64,000 nucleotides of DNA from Streptomyces sp. NRRL S-87 (GCF_000719335.1 NZ_JOGB01000027.1:62001-126000); one strand, 5' to 3'; positions 22,641 to 33,375 are shown, counted from the first letter of the stretch. Translations and numbers: made by a program. The notes: generated from the letters alone by a model not told the origin.

Positions 22641-23861
22641 ATGCCCGAGCAGAGCCCCCTCGACCTGCCCGAGGGCGACCCCTTCGGTCCGCACAATCTG
22701 CCCTACGGCGTGTTCTCCACCGGCGACGGCTCCACCCGCCGCATCGGCGTCCGCCTCGGCGACCACGTCCTCGACGCGGCGGCGGCAGCCCGCGCCCTGC
22801 GCTCCGCGCACGCCGACCTGCTCGACCGGCCCGTGCTCAACCCGCTGCTCGCCGCCGGCCGCACCGTGTGGACCGAGGTGCGCCGCACCCTGACCTCCGC
22901 GGTCACCGACCCGCAGCACCGCGAGGCCGTCGAGCCGCTCCTGCACCCCCTCGCCTCCGTCACGATGCACCTGCCGTACGAGGTCGCCGACTACGTCGAC
23001 TTCTACGCGAGCGAGCACCACGCCACCAACGTGGGCCGCATGTTCCGCCCCGACGGCGACGCGCTCACCCCCAACTGGAAGCACCTGCCGATCGGTTACC
23101 ACGGCCGCTCCGGCACCCTCGTCGTCTCCGGCACCGACGTCGTCCGCCCCTCCGGCCAGCGCAAGGCCCCCACCGACCCGGCCCCCGTCTTCGGCCCGTC
23201 GGTCAAGCTCGACATCGAGGCCGAGGTCGGCTTCGTCGTCGGCACCCCCTCCGCACTCGGCGAGCCCGTCGCCCTGGCCGACTTCCGCGAGCACGTCTTC
23301 GGCCTCTTCCTCCTCAACGACTGGTCCGCGCGCGACATCCAGGCCTGGGAGTACGTGCCGCTCGGCCCCTTCCTCGGCAAGTCCTTCGCCACCTCGGTCT
23401 CCGCCTGGGTCACCCCGCTGGACGCCCTGGAGGACGCCCGTATCGCGCCCCCGGCCCGCGACTTCCCGCTGCTCCCCTACCTCGACGACGCCGAGACCGA
23501 GCCGGCCGGCTACGACCTGCACATCACGGTGTCGATCAACGGCCAGGAGGTGGCCCACCCGCCGTTCGCCACCATGTACTGGACCGCCGCCCAGCAGCTG
23601 GCCCACATGACCGTCAACGGCGCCTCCCTGCGCACCGGCGACGTCTACGGCTCCGGCACCGTCAGCGGCCCCGAGACGGCCCAGCGGGGCTCCCTCCTGG
23701 AGCTGACCTGGAACGGCCGCGACGCCCTCGAACTCACCGACGGCAAGCGGACCTTCCTGGAGGACGGCGACACCGTCACCCTCACCGCCTGGGCCCCGGG
23801 CCCGAACGGCACCCGCACCGCCCTCGGCGAGGTCACCGGCACCATCACCCCCGCCCGCTAG
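22641..23861 (+). CDS. fahA: Fumarylacetoacetase
   Basis: 406-residue enzyme of the last step of tyrosine catabolism, splitting 4-fumarylacetoacetate to fumarate and acetoacetate. An N-terminal SH3-like domain (about 1-110, PFGPHNLPYGVFS) is followed by the FAH catalytic domain with metal and substrate residues in DFYASEHHATN, the KLDIEAEVGFVVG glutamates and NDWSARDIQAWEYVPLGPFLGKSFATS. Length fits the family (about 400-420). ATG 22641 is chosen over an 80-codon open extension that overlaps the divergent HAD gene. No other tyrosine-degradation gene is adjacent. A hairpin follows the stop. Confidence 0.95.
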   Translation: MPEQSPLDLPEGDPFGPHNLPYGVFSTGDGSTRRIGVRLGDHVLDAAAAARALRSAHADLLDRPVLNPLLAAGRTVWTEVRRTLTSAVTDPQHREAVEPLLHPLASVTMHLPYEVADYVDFYASEHHATNVGRMFRPDGDALTPNWKHLPIGYHGRSGTLVVSGTDVVRPSGQRKAPTDPAPVFGPSVKLDIEAEVGFVVGTPSALGEPVALADFREHVFGLFLLNDWSARDIQAWEYVPLGPFLGKSFATSVSAWVTPLDALEDARIAPPARDFPLLPYLDDAETEPAGYDLHITVSINGQEVAHPPFATMYWTAAQQLAHMTVNGASLRTGDVYGSGTVSGPETAQRGSLLELTWNGRDALELTDGKRTFLEDGDTVTLTAWAPGPNGTRTALGEVTGTITPAR

Positions 23862-23876
23862 ACCGTTCCCCGACGC

Positions 23877-23919
23877 CCCGCGGCGCGGGCGGGCCGCCCG
23901 GCCGGCCACGCGCCGCGGG
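23877..23919 (+). terminator. Terminator-like hairpin after fahA
   Basis: Perfect 11-bp arms CCCGCGGCGCG (23877-23887) and CGCGCCGCGGG (23909-23919) enclose a further small GC hairpin. Confidence 0.65.
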
Positions 23920-24125
23920 ACGTCCACCCACTGGGACACCGGGTCCGCGCCTACGCCTCCCGTGCGACCCGCTAGGCACATCCTTGGCAATGCCTGGTGG
24001 GTCCCGTGGTGTGTGGGGGAGGCGCTTGACAGGGGTGGCAGGCTGGACCGGAGGCAGGCCCGGGCCAGGGGTGGCCGCAGGCCAGGGCGAAGCCCCTTGC
24101 CCCCACCCTTCGGCGCGATGGCCCG

Positions 24126-24162
24126 CCCCCGAGAGCCCCCCGAGGGCCCCCCGAGGCCCCCC
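24126..24162 (-). other. G-quadruplex-forming motif in 5' region of secreted-protein gene
   Basis: On the plus strand four C-tracts of 5, 6, 6 and 6 (24126-24130, 24136-24141, 24147-24152, 24157-24162) are separated by 4-5 base purine linkers, so the minus strand has four long G-tracts in a canonical quadruplex arrangement. It lies about 90 bases before the start at 24253, in a 330-base stretch without a gene. Confidence 0.6.
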
Positions 24163-24252
24163 GCCGGCCCACCCCCGGTGGCGGCGCACCGAACCGCGGG
24201 CCATGCTGCTGCGTGGCGGTCAGAGGAGGACCGCGGACCCCGAGGAGTAAGC

Positions 24253-24870
24253 ATGTCCGCTCGTTCGCCCCGCAGCCCCCACAGCCCCCGCAGCCCCCGC
24301 AGCCCCCGCAGCCTCCGCGCCCTGCTCCCCCTCGCGGCCACCGCATCCCTGGCCCTGACGGCGGGCCCCGCCGCCGCGGCGGGCCCGGGCGGCTCCGAGC
24401 CCCCCGACCCCGCAGCCTGGGCCGATCTCACGAAGGCCTACGCCGCCACGGAGCGGTACGTCTGGGAGCCCTACGCCCTCAACGACGGCTGGCAGCCGGA
24501 CACCTTCTGCATGACGGACCCCAAGGGCGGCGGCGCCATGGGCATCCACTACTGGAAGCCCGAGAACATCGGCTCCACCGACCCGAGCCGCCCCGCCGCC
24601 CTCCTCTACGAGGACGACCCGCGCACCGGAGAGCGCGAGCTGGTCGGCGCCGAGTGGCTGGTCCCCGACAAGGACGGCGACCTCACCACGTCGCAGGACC
24701 GCCCCACGATCTTCGGGCAGCCGTTCAACGGCCCCATGCCCGGCCACAAGCCCGGCCAGCCGGTGCACTACGACCTGCACGTGTGGCTGTGGAAGGACAA
24801 CCCGGACGGCATGTACAAGACCTGGAACCCAGCGATCGCCTGCAAACCGGGCAGCACCACCCCGCACTGA
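24253..24870 (+). CDS. Secreted protein of unknown function
   Basis: 205 residues, start ATG 24253 behind GAGGAG. The N-terminus is unusual: about 15 residues of repeated S-P-R/S-P-H units, coded by a 9-base tandem repeat (around 24275-24320), followed by a hydrophobic signal segment ending AGPAAAAG. The mature part has two cysteines (FCMTDPKG and IACKP), several Trp/Tyr residues and the phrases LNDGWQPDTFCMTDPKGGGAMGIHYW and VHYDLHVWLWKDNPDGMYKTWNP. No family was recognised. The gene stands alone and converges with nuoN. Confidence 0.75.
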   Translation: MSARSPRSPHSPRSPRSPRSLRALLPLAATASLALTAGPAAAAGPGGSEPPDPAAWADLTKAYAATERYVWEPYALNDGWQPDTFCMTDPKGGGAMGIHYWKPENIGSTDPSRPAALLYEDDPRTGERELVGAEWLVPDKDGDLTTSQDRPTIFGQPFNGPMPGHKPGQPVHYDLHVWLWKDNPDGMYKTWNPAIACKPGSTTPH

Positions 24871-24984
24871 GCCCCCACCCACCCCAGCCCACCCACCCAC
24901 CAGCCCCCACGCACCGAGGCCCGGCCACCCCAACGGGATGACCGGGCCCCGGCACGCTCAGCGCTGCACCTCCCAGCGCCACCC

Positions 24985-25050
24985 ACTCACCGCGCGGACA
25001 CACTCACCGCACGAACCCACTCACCGCACGAACAAACTCACCGCACGAAC
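24985..25050 (-). repeat. 17-bp tandem repeat covering nuoN 3' end and stop codon
   Basis: Four copies of a 15-base core start at 24985, 25002, 25019 and 25036 (period 17); the first three after the gene are one diverged and two exact. The copy at 25036-25050 holds the last nuoN codons (FVR) and its TGA. The gap 24871-25037 shows nothing else. Confidence 0.9.
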
Positions 25051-26729
25051 ACACTCGCCTGACTGGCCAGATCCAGGAAGTACTGCGGCGCGAGCCCCAG
25101 CACCAGCGTGACCGCCACCCCCACCGCGATCGTCGTCATCGTCAGCGGGGACGGGACCGCCACCGACGGCCCGTCCGCCTTCGGCTCGCTGAAGAACATC
25201 AGCACGATGACCCGGATGTAGAAGAACGCGGCGATCGCGGACGAGAGCACACCCACCACGACCAGCACCCCGGCCCCGCCCTCCGCGGCCGCCGAGAACA
25301 CCGCGAACTTCCCGGCGAAACCGGACGTCAGCGGGATGCCCGCGAAGGCCAGCAGGAAGACCGCGAAGACCGCCGCCGTCAGCGGCGAACGCCGCCCGAG
25401 CCCGGCCCACTTGGACAGGTGCGTGGCCTCGCCGCCCGCGTCGCGCACCAGCGTGACCACCGCGAAGGCGCCGATCGTCACGAACGAGTACGCACCCAGG
25501 TAGAACAGCACCGAGGAGATGCCGTCCGGGGTCGTGGCGATGACGCCCGCCAGGATGAACCCGGCGTGCGCGATCGAGGAGTAGGCCAGCAGGCGCTTGA
25601 CGTCGGTCTGGGTGACCGCGATGACCGCACCGGCCAGCATCGTGATGATCGCGACGCCCCACATCACCGGCCGCCAGTCCCAGCGCAGCCCCGGCAGCAC
25701 CACGTACAGCAGCCGCAGCAGCGCACCGAACGCGGCGACCTTCGTGGCGGCGGCCATGAAGCCGGTCACCGGGGTCGGGGCGCCCTGGTACACGTCCGGG
25801 GTCCACATGTGGAACGGGACCGCGCCGACCTTGAACAGCAGGCCCATCACCACCAGCGCACCGCCGATCAGCAGCAGCGCGTCGTTGCCCATCGTGGCGG
25901 CCAGCGTCGGGTCGATCGTCGCCACCGTGCCGTCGACGACGTCGGCGATGCCGGCGTACGTGACGGTGCCCGCGTACCCGTACAGCAGGGCGATGCCGAA
26001 CAGCAGGAACGCCGACGAGAAGGCGCCGAGCAGGAAGTACTTGACCGCGGCCTCCTGCGACATGAGCCGCTGGCGGCGGGCCACGGCGCACAGCAGGTAC
26101 AGCGGCAGCGAGAAGACCTCCAGGGCCACGAACAGGGTCAGCAGGTCGTTCGCCGAGGGGAAGACCAGCATGCCCGCGATCGCGAACAGGACCAGCGGGA
26201 AGACCTCGCTGGTGGTGAACCCGGCCCGGACCGCGGCCTTCTCGCTGTCGCTGCCCGGGACCGAGGCCGCCTGGGCGGCGAAGGAGTCCACCTTGTTGCC
26301 GTGCGCGGCCGGATCGAGACGGCGCTCGGCGAACGTGAACACGGCCACGATCGAGGCCAGCAGGATCGTGCCCTGCAGGAACAGCGCCGGGCCGTCCACG
26401 GCGATCGCGCCCATGGCCGCGATGTGCGCCTTGGTCGTGCCGTACCCGGCGGCGGCGAGCCCGACCACCGCCGCGAAGGCCGAGGCCAGCGCGGCGATCG
26501 TCAGGAACACCTGCGTGTAGTGGCGGTACTTGCGCGGGACGAACGCCTCGACCAGGACGCCGATGACCGCCGCGCCCACCACGATCAGAGTGGGGGACAG
26601 CTGGGCGTACTCGATGTGCGGGGCGGGGATCCGCTCGACGGGGTCGACGGCCGCGGCCGCATGACCCGCCATGCCCACCCTGCCGGCCATGTCCAGCATG
26701 CCCGCCATGCCCACCATGCTCGTGCTCAC
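25038..26729 (-). CDS. nuoN: NADH-quinone oxidoreductase subunit N
   Basis: Antiporter-like membrane subunit (563 residues), last gene of the complete operon. Proton-channel hallmarks are visible: the Glu in ALEVFSLPLYLL, the Lys in LLFKVGAVPFHMWTPDVYQGAPTPVTGFMAAATKVAAF and TQTDVKRLLAYSSIAHAGF. GTG 26729 overlaps the nuoM stop as GTGA. The first 26 residues are an unusual Met/Gly/Ala repeat (units of about M-A/V-G-M) before the first helix. A loop of about 35 residues around RRLDPAAHGNKVDSF is longer than in many NuoN. Confidence 0.95.
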   Translation of the reverse strand: MSTSMVGMAGMLDMAGRVGMAGHAAAAVDPVERIPAPHIEYAQLSPTLIVVGAAVIGVLVEAFVPRKYRHYTQVFLTIAALASAFAAVVGLAAAGYGTTKAHIAAMGAIAVDGPALFLQGTILLASIVAVFTFAERRLDPAAHGNKVDSFAAQAASVPGSDSEKAAVRAGFTTSEVFPLVLFAIAGMLVFPSANDLLTLFVALEVFSLPLYLLCAVARRQRLMSQEAAVKYFLLGAFSSAFLLFGIALLYGYAGTVTYAGIADVVDGTVATIDPTLAATMGNDALLLIGGALVVMGLLFKVGAVPFHMWTPDVYQGAPTPVTGFMAAATKVAAFGALLRLLYVVLPGLRWDWRPVMWGVAIITMLAGAVIAVTQTDVKRLLAYSSIAHAGFILAGVIATTPDGISSVLFYLGAYSFVTIGAFAVVTLVRDAGGEATHLSKWAGLGRRSPLTAAVFAVFLLAFAGIPLTSGFAGKFAVFSAAAEGGAGVLVVVGVLSSAIAAFFYIRVIVLMFFSEPKADGPSVAVPSPLTMTTIAVGVAVTLVLGLAPQYFLDLASQASVFVR

Positions 26730-28297
26730 TTGGCCGCCTCCACCTCGGGCCGGGGGTCGTGCTGCTGCACGTCGGACATCGTGTGGCGGACGGCCGGGTC
26801 GACGATCTCCGTGAGCGGCTTCGGGAAGACGCCCAGGAAGATCAGCAGCGCGATCAGCGGGGCCACCACCAGCAGTTCGCGCGGGCGCAGGTCGGGCATC
26901 GCCCGGACCTCGTCCTTGACCGGACCGGTCATGGTGCGCTGGTACAGCACCAGCGTGTACAGCGCCGCGAGCACGATGCCGAAGGTGGCGATCACGCCGA
27001 CCGCCGGATACCGGGCGAACGTGCCGACCAGGACCAGGAACTCGCTCACGAAGGGCGCCAGGCCCGGCAGCGACAGGGTCGCCAGACCACCGATCAGGAA
27101 CGTGCCGGCCAGCACCGGGGCCACCTTCTGCACGCCGCCGTAGTCGGCGATGAGCCGGGAGCCGCGCCGCGAGATCAGGAAGCCGGCCACCAGCATGAGC
27201 GCCGCCGTCGACAGGCCGTGGTTGACCATGTAGAGCGTGGCGCCGGACTGGCCCTGGGTGGTCATCGCGAAGATGCCCAGGATGATGAAGCCGAAGTGCG
27301 AGATCGACGCGTAGGCGACCAGCCGCTTGATGTCGCGCTGCCCGACCGCGAGGAGCGCGCCGTACACGATGCTGATCAGGGCGAGCGCCAGGATCACCGG
27401 GGTCGCCCACTTGCTGGCCTCGGGGAAGAGCTGGAGGCAGAAGCGGAGCATCGCGAAGGTGCCGACCTTGTCGACCACCGCGGTGATCAGGACGGCGACC
27501 GGGGCCGTGGCCTCGCCCATCGCGTTGGGCAGCCAGGTGTGCAGCGGCCACAGGGGGGCCTTCACCGCGAAGGCGAAGAAGAAGCCGAGGAACAGCAGCC
27601 GCTCGGTGTTGGTAGCCATGTCGATCTTGCCGGCGGCGCGCAGGTCGGCGATCTCCGTGAGGGAGAAGGTGTGGGTGACCACGTACAGGCCGATCACCGC
27701 GGCCAGCATGATCAGGCCGCCGACCAGGTTGTAGAGCAGGAACTTGACCGCCGCGTACGACCGCTGGGCCGCCGCGTTGTCGTCCGTCCCGCTGTGCGCG
27801 CGGTCGCCGAAGCCGCCGATGAGGAAGTACATCGGGATGAGCATGGCTTCGAAGAAGACGTAGAAGAGGAAGACGTCGGTGGCCTCGAAGGAGATGATCA
27901 CCATCGCCTCGACCATCAGGATCAGGGCGAAGAAGCCCTGCGTCGGCCGCCAGCGGGTGGACTGCGTCTCCAGCGGGTCGGCGTCGTGCCAGCCGGCCGC
28001 GATCACGAACGGGATCAGCAGCGCGGTGAGCGCGATCAGCGCCACCCCGATGCCGTCGACGCCGAGTTGGTACCGGACGCCGAAGTCCTCGATCCAGGCG
28101 TGGGACTCGGTGAGCTGGTAGCGCGCGCCGCCCGGTTCGAAGCGGACCGCGACCACCGCGGCCAGCGCGAGCGTCGCCAGGGAGAAGAGCAGCGCGAGCC
28201 ACTTGGCGGCGGTCCTGCGGGCCGCCGGTACGGCCGCCGTGAGGATCGCGCCGGCCGCGGGGAGCGCGGCCGTCGCCGTCAGAAGCGGGAAACTCAT
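26726..28297 (-). CDS. nuoM: NADH-quinone oxidoreductase subunit M
   Basis: 523-residue proton-pumping subunit with about 14 hydrophobic segments. Seen are the helix glutamate in FYVFFEAMLIPMYFLIG, the TM7-8 Lys/His region FAVKAPLWPLHTWLPNAMGEATAPVAVLI and GQRDIKRLVAYASISHFGF. ATG 28297 lies one base beyond the nuoL stop. The length matches the usual NuoM (about 510-530). Confidence 0.96.
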   Translation of the reverse strand: MSFPLLTATAALPAAGAILTAAVPAARRTAAKWLALLFSLATLALAAVVAVRFEPGGARYQLTESHAWIEDFGVRYQLGVDGIGVALIALTALLIPFVIAAGWHDADPLETQSTRWRPTQGFFALILMVEAMVIISFEATDVFLFYVFFEAMLIPMYFLIGGFGDRAHSGTDDNAAAQRSYAAVKFLLYNLVGGLIMLAAVIGLYVVTHTFSLTEIADLRAAGKIDMATNTERLLFLGFFFAFAVKAPLWPLHTWLPNAMGEATAPVAVLITAVVDKVGTFAMLRFCLQLFPEASKWATPVILALALISIVYGALLAVGQRDIKRLVAYASISHFGFIILGIFAMTTQGQSGATLYMVNHGLSTAALMLVAGFLISRRGSRLIADYGGVQKVAPVLAGTFLIGGLATLSLPGLAPFVSEFLVLVGTFARYPAVGVIATFGIVLAALYTLVLYQRTMTGPVKDEVRAMPDLRPRELLVVAPLIALLIFLGVFPKPLTEIVDPAVRHTMSDVQQHDPRPEVEAAK

Positions 28298-28298
28298 T

Positions 28299-30239
28299 TC
28301 ACACCGCCCTCATCAGCAGGGTCGCGGCGATCAGGACCACCACGCCCCCGAACATCGAGACCGCGTAGGAGCGGGCGTAGCCGTTCTGCAGCCGGCGCAG
28401 CCGGCCGGAGGCGCCGCCGACCGCGGCGGCCGTGGTGTTGACGACCCCGTCGACCAGGCTGTGGTCGACGTACACGAGCGAGCGGGTCAGGTGCTCGCCG
28501 CCGCGCACCAGCACGACGTGGTTGAAGTCGTCCTGGAACAGGTCGCGGCGGGCGGCGCGGGTGAGCAGCGAGCCGCGCGGGGCGGTGACCGGGACCGGCC
28601 GGCGGCCGTACATCGACCAGGCGATCGCGACGCCGAGGACCAGGCAGACCATCGTCGCGAGCGTGACCGTCATCGCGCTGACCGGCGGGTTGCCGTGCTC
28701 GTGCCCGGTGACGGGCTCCAGCCACGTGAGGAACCGGTCGCCGACCGCGAAGAACGCGCCCGCGAAGACGGATCCGAAGGCCAGCAGGACCATCGGGATC
28801 GTCATGACCTTCGGCGACTCGTGCGGGTGCGGCAGCTCGCCGGCGTGGTGTTCGGCGGCCGGCTCGACGCCGGCAGCCTTGTCCGCGTCGGGGGCCGGCT
28901 GCCAGCGCTTCTCGCCGAAGAACGTCAGCAGCATCACGCGGGTCATGTAGAACGCGGTGATGGCCGCGCCCAGGAGGGTCACGCCGCCGAGGATCCAGCC
29001 CTCGGTGCCGCCCTTGGCGAAGGCGGCCTCGATGATGGCGTCCTTGGAGAAGAAGCCCGACAGGAACGGGAAGCCGATGATGGCGAGGTAGCCGAGGCCG
29101 AAGGTGACGAAGGTGATCGGCATGTACGTGCGCAGGCCGCCGTACTTGCGCATGTCGACCTCGTCGTTCATGCCGTGCATGACGGAGCCCGCGCCGAGGA
29201 ACAGCCCGGCCTTGAAGAAGCCGTGCGTCACCAGGTGCATGATGGCGAACACGTAGCCGATCGGGCCGAGTCCGGCGGCCAGCACCATGTAGCCGATCTG
29301 CGACATGGTCGAGCCGGCGAGCGCCTTCTTGATGTCGTCCTTCGCGCAACCGACGATCGCACCGAAGAGGAGCGTGACGGCGCCGACCACGGTGGTGACG
29401 AGCTGCGCGTCGGGAGCCCCGTTGAAGATCGCGCCGGAGCGGACGATCAGGTAGACGCCCGCGGTCACCATCGTCGCGGCGTGGATGAGGGCCGAGACCG
29501 GGGTCGGGCCCTCCATCGCGTCGCCGAGCCAGGACTGCAGCGGTACCTGGGCCGACTTGCCGCAGGCGGCCAGCAGGAGCATCAGGGCGATGGCCGTCAG
29601 CTTGCCCTCGGTGGCCTCGCCGGCCTCCTTCAGCACCGGCTCGAAGGCGAAGGTGCCGAAGGTGGTGAACATCAGCATGACCGCGATCGAGAGGCCCATG
29701 TCGCCGACCCGGTTGACCAGGAAGGCCTTCTTCGCGGCGGTGGCCGCGCTGGGCTTGTGCTGCCAGAAGCCGATCAGCAGGTACGAGGCGAGGCCCACGC
29801 CCTCCCAGCCGACGTACAGCAGCAGGTAGTTGTCGGCGAGGACGAGCAGCAGCATCGCCGCGAGGAACAGGTTGAGGTAGCCGAAGAAGCGGCGGCGGCG
29901 CTCGTCGTGCTCCATGTACCCGATCGAGTACACGTGGATGAGCGTGCCGACGCCGGTGATCAGCAGGACGAAGGTCATCGACAGCTGGTCGAGCTGGAAG
30001 CCGACGTCGGCCCGGAAGTCGCCCACCGCGATCCAGCTGTACAGGTGCTGGGTCATCGTCCGGTCCTCGCCGGAGCGGCCCAGCATGTCCGCGAACAGCG
30101 CCAGTCCGACGCCGAACGAGACGGCCGCGAGCAGGGTGCCCAGCCAGTGGCCGGCCCGGTCGAGCCGGCGGCCGCCGCAGAGCAGCACCGCCGCTCCGAG
30201 CAGGGGCGCCGCTACCAGCAGCGCAATCAGGTTCTCCAC
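28299..30239 (-). CDS. nuoL: NADH-quinone oxidoreductase subunit L
   Basis: 646-residue largest antiporter-like subunit, containing the C-terminal lateral region. Conserved stretches include [57 protein letters not shown] and [24 protein letters not shown] 30239 follows an AAGGGG site and lies 14 bases after nuoK. The segment around 430-470 carries a His-rich loop ([12 protein letters not shown]). Confidence 0.96.
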   Translation of the reverse strand: MENLIALLVAAPLLGAAVLLCGGRRLDRAGHWLGTLLAAVSFGVGLALFADMLGRSGEDRTMTQHLYSWIAVGDFRADVGFQLDQLSMTFVLLITGVGTLIHVYSIGYMEHDERRRRFFGYLNLFLAAMLLLVLADNYLLLYVGWEGVGLASYLLIGFWQHKPSAATAAKKAFLVNRVGDMGLSIAVMLMFTTFGTFAFEPVLKEAGEATEGKLTAIALMLLLAACGKSAQVPLQSWLGDAMEGPTPVSALIHAATMVTAGVYLIVRSGAIFNGAPDAQLVTTVVGAVTLLFGAIVGCAKDDIKKALAGSTMSQIGYMVLAAGLGPIGYVFAIMHLVTHGFFKAGLFLGAGSVMHGMNDEVDMRKYGGLRTYMPITFVTFGLGYLAIIGFPFLSGFFSKDAIIEAAFAKGGTEGWILGGVTLLGAAITAFYMTRVMLLTFFGEKRWQPAPDADKAAGVEPAAEHHAGELPHPHESPKVMTIPMVLLAFGSVFAGAFFAVGDRFLTWLEPVTGHEHGNPPVSAMTVTLATMVCLVLGVAIAWSMYGRRPVPVTAPRGSLLTRAARRDLFQDDFNHVVLVRGGEHLTRSLVYVDHSLVDGVVNTTAAAVGGASGRLRRLQNGYARSYAVSMFGGVVVLIAATLLMRAV

Positions 30240-30253
30240 TGTTGATCGACCCC

Positions 30254-30553
30254 TTACAGCTTCATCAGGCTGGCGTCGTCGACCGAGGCCGAGTGGCGGG
30301 TACGGAAGAGCGACACGATGATCGCGAGGCCGACCACGACCTCCGCGGCGGCGACGACCATCGTGAAGAACGCGATGACCTGGCCGTCGAGGTTGCCGTG
30401 CATCCGCGAGAAGGTGACGAACGCGAGGTTGCAGGCGTTCAGCATCAGCTCGACGCACATGAACAGCACGATCGCGTTGCGCCGGATCAGCACCCCGGCC
30501 GCGCCGATCGTGAACAGCAGGGCCGAGAGGTAGAGGTAGTTGACGGGGTTCAC
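30254..30553 (-). CDS. nuoK: NADH-quinone oxidoreductase subunit K
   Basis: 99-residue three-helix subunit of standard length. The conserved buried glutamates appear at E35 (CVELMLNA) and E71 (AAEVVVG). It overlaps the nuoJ stop by 4 bases. Compared with the paralogue at 514-891 it lacks the hydrophilic tail. Confidence 0.96.
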   Translation of the reverse strand: MNPVNYLYLSALLFTIGAAGVLIRRNAIVLFMCVELMLNACNLAFVTFSRMHGNLDGQVIAFFTMVVAAAEVVVGLAIIVSLFRTRHSASVDDASLMKL

Positions 30554-31395
30554 TTGGACGCCTCCTCACGCCCGGCGCCCTGGCCGAGCTCCCGGCCCAG
30601 CCGCTCCGCGGACCGCTGCTCCAGCGTCTTGAGGTCCTTGAGCGCCTGCGCCGAGACGTCGCGGACCTGGCCGCGCGAGCGCAGCGTCTTGTTGACGGTC
30701 AGCTCCGACGGGGTGCCGTCGGGCAGCAGGCCCGCGACGTCCACCGCGTTGTGCCGCGCGTACACGCCCGGCGCCGGCAGCGGCGGGAGCTGCTTGCCCT
30801 CGCGGACCCGCTGCTCGGCCAGCTCGCGCTGGGTCGCGGCCCGCTCGGTGCGCTCCCGGTGCGTGAGCACCATCGCGCCGACGGCCGCCGTGATCAGCAG
30901 CGCGCCGGTGATCTCGAACGCGAAGACGTACTTGGTGAAGATGAGCTCGGCCAGCGCCTGGACGTGCCCGCCGGAGTTGACCCGGCCCAGGCCCGTGAAG
31001 GACGTCAGCCCCGCGTGCCCGATGCCCGCGATCAGCAGGATGCCGAAGCCCAGACCGGCCGCGGCGGCCAGCCACCGCTGACCCTTGATGGTCTCCTTCA
31101 GGGAGTCCGCGGCGGTGACGCCGACGAGCATGACCACGAACAGGAACAGCATCATGATCGCGCCGGTGTAGACGATCACCTGGACGACGCCCAGGAAGTA
31201 CGCCCCGTTGGCCAGGTAGAACACCGCCAGGATGATCATCGTCGCAGCGAGGCTCAGTGCGCTGTGCACGGCCTTCTTCATCAGGATGGTGGCCAGTGCG
31301 CCGATCACCGCGACCGTGCCGAGGACCCAGAACTGCACGGCCTCGCCGGTGGAGGTCACCGAGGCGCCGGCCGCGGTCGTCAGGAGCGCGCTCAT
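30550..31395 (-). CDS. nuoJ: NADH-quinone oxidoreductase subunit J with soluble C-terminal tail
   Basis: 281 residues. The first 190 form the usual five-helix NuoJ ([31 protein letters not shown]); the remaining 90 are a charged soluble tail (from [17 protein letters not shown] to GREEASK) not found in minimal NuoJ. ATG 31395 overlaps the nuoI stop as ATGA. The open frame further upstream belongs to nuoI in another frame. Confidence 0.95.
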   Translation of the reverse strand: MSALLTTAAGASVTSTGEAVQFWVLGTVAVIGALATILMKKAVHSALSLAATMIILAVFYLANGAYFLGVVQVIVYTGAIMMLFLFVVMLVGVTAADSLKETIKGQRWLAAAAGLGFGILLIAGIGHAGLTSFTGLGRVNSGGHVQALAELIFTKYVFAFEITGALLITAAVGAMVLTHRERTERAATQRELAEQRVREGKQLPPLPAPGVYARHNAVDVAGLLPDGTPSELTVNKTLRSRGQVRDVSAQALKDLKTLEQRSAERLGRELGQGAGREEASK

Positions 31396-32015
31396 CGGCC
31401 GACCACCTTCTCCGACGCGGGCTCCGAGGGCCCGAAGGTGGAGGCGGACTCCTGCGGGCCCTCGCCCTTGGAGACGGCCACCTGCCGCTCGGTCCCCGGC
31501 GCCGCGCCCGTCACCAGGCCCCGGTAGTAGTCCTGGTCGTCCGTGCCGGGGTACATCGCGTGCGGCGCCTCGACCATGCCCTCGGTGAGGCCGGCGAGCA
31601 GCTGCTCCTTGGTGTAGATGAGCGACTCGCGGCTGGCGTCGGCCAGTTCGAACTCGTTCGTCATCGTCAGCGCCCGCGTGGGGCACGCCTCGACGCACAG
31701 CCCGCACAGGATGCAGCGGGCGTAGTTGATCTGGTAGACGCGCCCGTACCGCTCGCCCGGGGAGTAGCGCTCCTCCTCCGTGTTGTCCGCGCCCTCGACG
31801 TAGATGGCGTCGGCGGGGCAGGCCCAGGCGCACAGTTCGCACCCGATGCACTTCTCCAGACCGTCGGGGTGGCGGTTGAGCTGGTGTCGTCCGTGGAACC
31901 GCGGGGCGGTGGTCTTCGGCTGCTCCGGGTACTGCTCGGTCAGCCGCTTCTTGAACATGGCCTTGAAGGTCACGCCGAAGCCGGCCACCGGGTTCTGCCA
32001 CTTCTCGTCAGACAT
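31392..32015 (-). CDS. nuoI: NADH-quinone oxidoreductase subunit I
   Basis: 207-residue ferredoxin-like subunit with two 4Fe-4S motifs, C56/C59/C62/C66 and C101/C104/C107/C111. It has the typical [27 protein letters not shown] and [30 protein letters not shown] sequences. ATG 32015 has GGAGGG eight bases upstream and overlaps the nuoH end by 8 bases. Its last 50 residues are variable and charged. Confidence 0.96.
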   Translation of the reverse strand: MSDEKWQNPVAGFGVTFKAMFKKRLTEQYPEQPKTTAPRFHGRHQLNRHPDGLEKCIGCELCAWACPADAIYVEGADNTEEERYSPGERYGRVYQINYARCILCGLCVEACPTRALTMTNEFELADASRESLIYTKEQLLAGLTEGMVEAPHAMYPGTDDQDYYRGLVTGAAPGTERQVAVSKGEGPQESASTFGPSEPASEKVVGR

Positions 32016-33375
32016 TCTCAGCACCCTCCTCTCGGTCACTGTCAGTATTGGTTCCGCCACTGACAATCAGCTCGCGCTCGCTGCGCGGCCGTCGGCGCGG
32101 TACCGGCGGAAGGGTCTGCCCGGGCAGCGGCGGTACGGGGAACCCGCCCGCCATCGGGTCGAAGGCGGCCGGCGGGGCGGCCTTCGCGCTGGCCTCCGCC
32201 GCCTTGGACCTGCGGTCGCGGAAGAGGTCGGCGACGAAGGACAGCAGCAGCACGACGATCACCGCGCTGCCCACGTAGAGCACGATCCGGCCGAAGTCGT
32301 AGTTCTCGTTGCGCAGCGCCCGGACGGTGGCGACGAGCATCAGCCACACCACCGAGACCGGGATGAGCACCTTCCAGCCGAGCTTCATCAGCTGGTCGTA
32401 GCGCACGCGCGGGAGCGTGCCGCGCACCCAGACGAAGAAGAACAGCAGCAGCTGCACCTTGATGACGAACCAGAGCAGCGGCCACCAGCCGTGGTTGGCG
32501 CCCTCCCAGTACGTGGAGATCGGCGCCGGGGCCCGCCAGCCGCCCAGGAAGAGGGTGACCGACACGGCCGAGACGGTGACCATGTTGACGTACTCGGCCA
32601 GCATGAACATCGCGAACTTGATGGACGAGTACTCGGTGTTGAAGCCGCCGACCAGGTCGCCCTCGGACTCCGGCATGTCGAACGGGGCCCGGTTCGTCTC
32701 GCCGACCATCGTGACGACGTAGATGATGAAGGACACCGGCAGCAGCACGATGTACCAGCGGTCCGCCTGCGCCTCCACGATCGCCGAGGTCGACATCGAG
32801 CCGGAGTAGAGGAAGACCGAGGCGAAGGCCGCGCCCATCGCGATCTCGTACGAGATCATCTGCGCGCACGAGCGCAGGCCGCCGAGCAGCGGGTACGTCG
32901 ACCCGGACGACCAGCCGGCCAGCACGATGCCGTAGATGCCGACCGAGGCCACCGCGAGGACGTACAGCATCGCGATCGGCAGGTCGGTCAGCTGCATCGT
33001 CGTGCGGACGCCGAAGATCGAGACCTCGTCGGCCGCGGGCCCGAACGGGATCACCGCGATCGCCATGAACGCGGGGATCGCCGCGATGACCGGAGCCAGG
33101 ACGTAGACGACCTTGTCGGCCCGCTTGACGATCAGGTCTTCCTTCAGCATCAGCTTGATGCCGTCCGCCAGCGACTGCAGGAAGCCCCACGGTCCGTGCC
33201 GGTTCGGGCCGATGCGCAGCTGCATCCAGCCGACGACCTTGCGCTCCATGACGATGGAGACGAGCACGGTCACCATCAGGAAGGCGAAGCAGAAGACCGC
33301 CTTCAGCAGGACCAGCCACCAGGGGTCACGGCCGAAGAGCGAAAGGTCCTCGGCCGCGAGTTGTACCGCGTTCAC
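32008..33375 (-). CDS. nuoH: NADH-quinone oxidoreductase subunit H with C-terminal extension
   Basis: 455 residues against about 320-340 for most NuoH. The first 385 or so carry the quinone-site motifs ([32 protein letters not shown] and [36 protein letters not shown]) and a complete helix set. The last 70 residues are Ala/Pro/Arg rich ([17 protein letters not shown] to [16 protein letters not shown]) and probably disordered in the cytoplasm. It overlaps nuoG by 4 bases. Confidence 0.95.
   Translation of the reverse strand: MNAVQLAAEDLSLFGRDPWWLVLLKAVFCFAFLMVTVLVSIVMERKVVGWMQLRIGPNRHGPWGFLQSLADGIKLMLKEDLIVKRADKVVYVLAPVIAAIPAFMAIAVIPFGPAADEVSIFGVRTTMQLTDLPIAMLYVLAVASVGIYGIVLAGWSSGSTYPLLGGLRSCAQMISYEIAMGAAFASVFLYSGSMSTSAIVEAQADRWYIVLLPVSFIIYVVTMVGETNRAPFDMPESEGDLVGGFNTEYSSIKFAMFMLAEYVNMVTVSAVSVTLFLGGWRAPAPISTYWEGANHGWWPLLWFVIKVQLLLFFFVWVRGTLPRVRYDQLMKLGWKVLIPVSVVWLMLVATVRALRNENYDFGRIVLYVGSAVIVVLLLSFVADLFRDRRSKAAEASAKAAPPAAFDPMAGGFPVPPLPGQTLPPVPRRRPRSERELIVSGGTNTDSDREEGAENV

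Noticed and set aside
24275..24320. CRISPR-like array
   Set aside because: The 9-base units are contiguous, within a coding frame, with no spacers and no cas genes.
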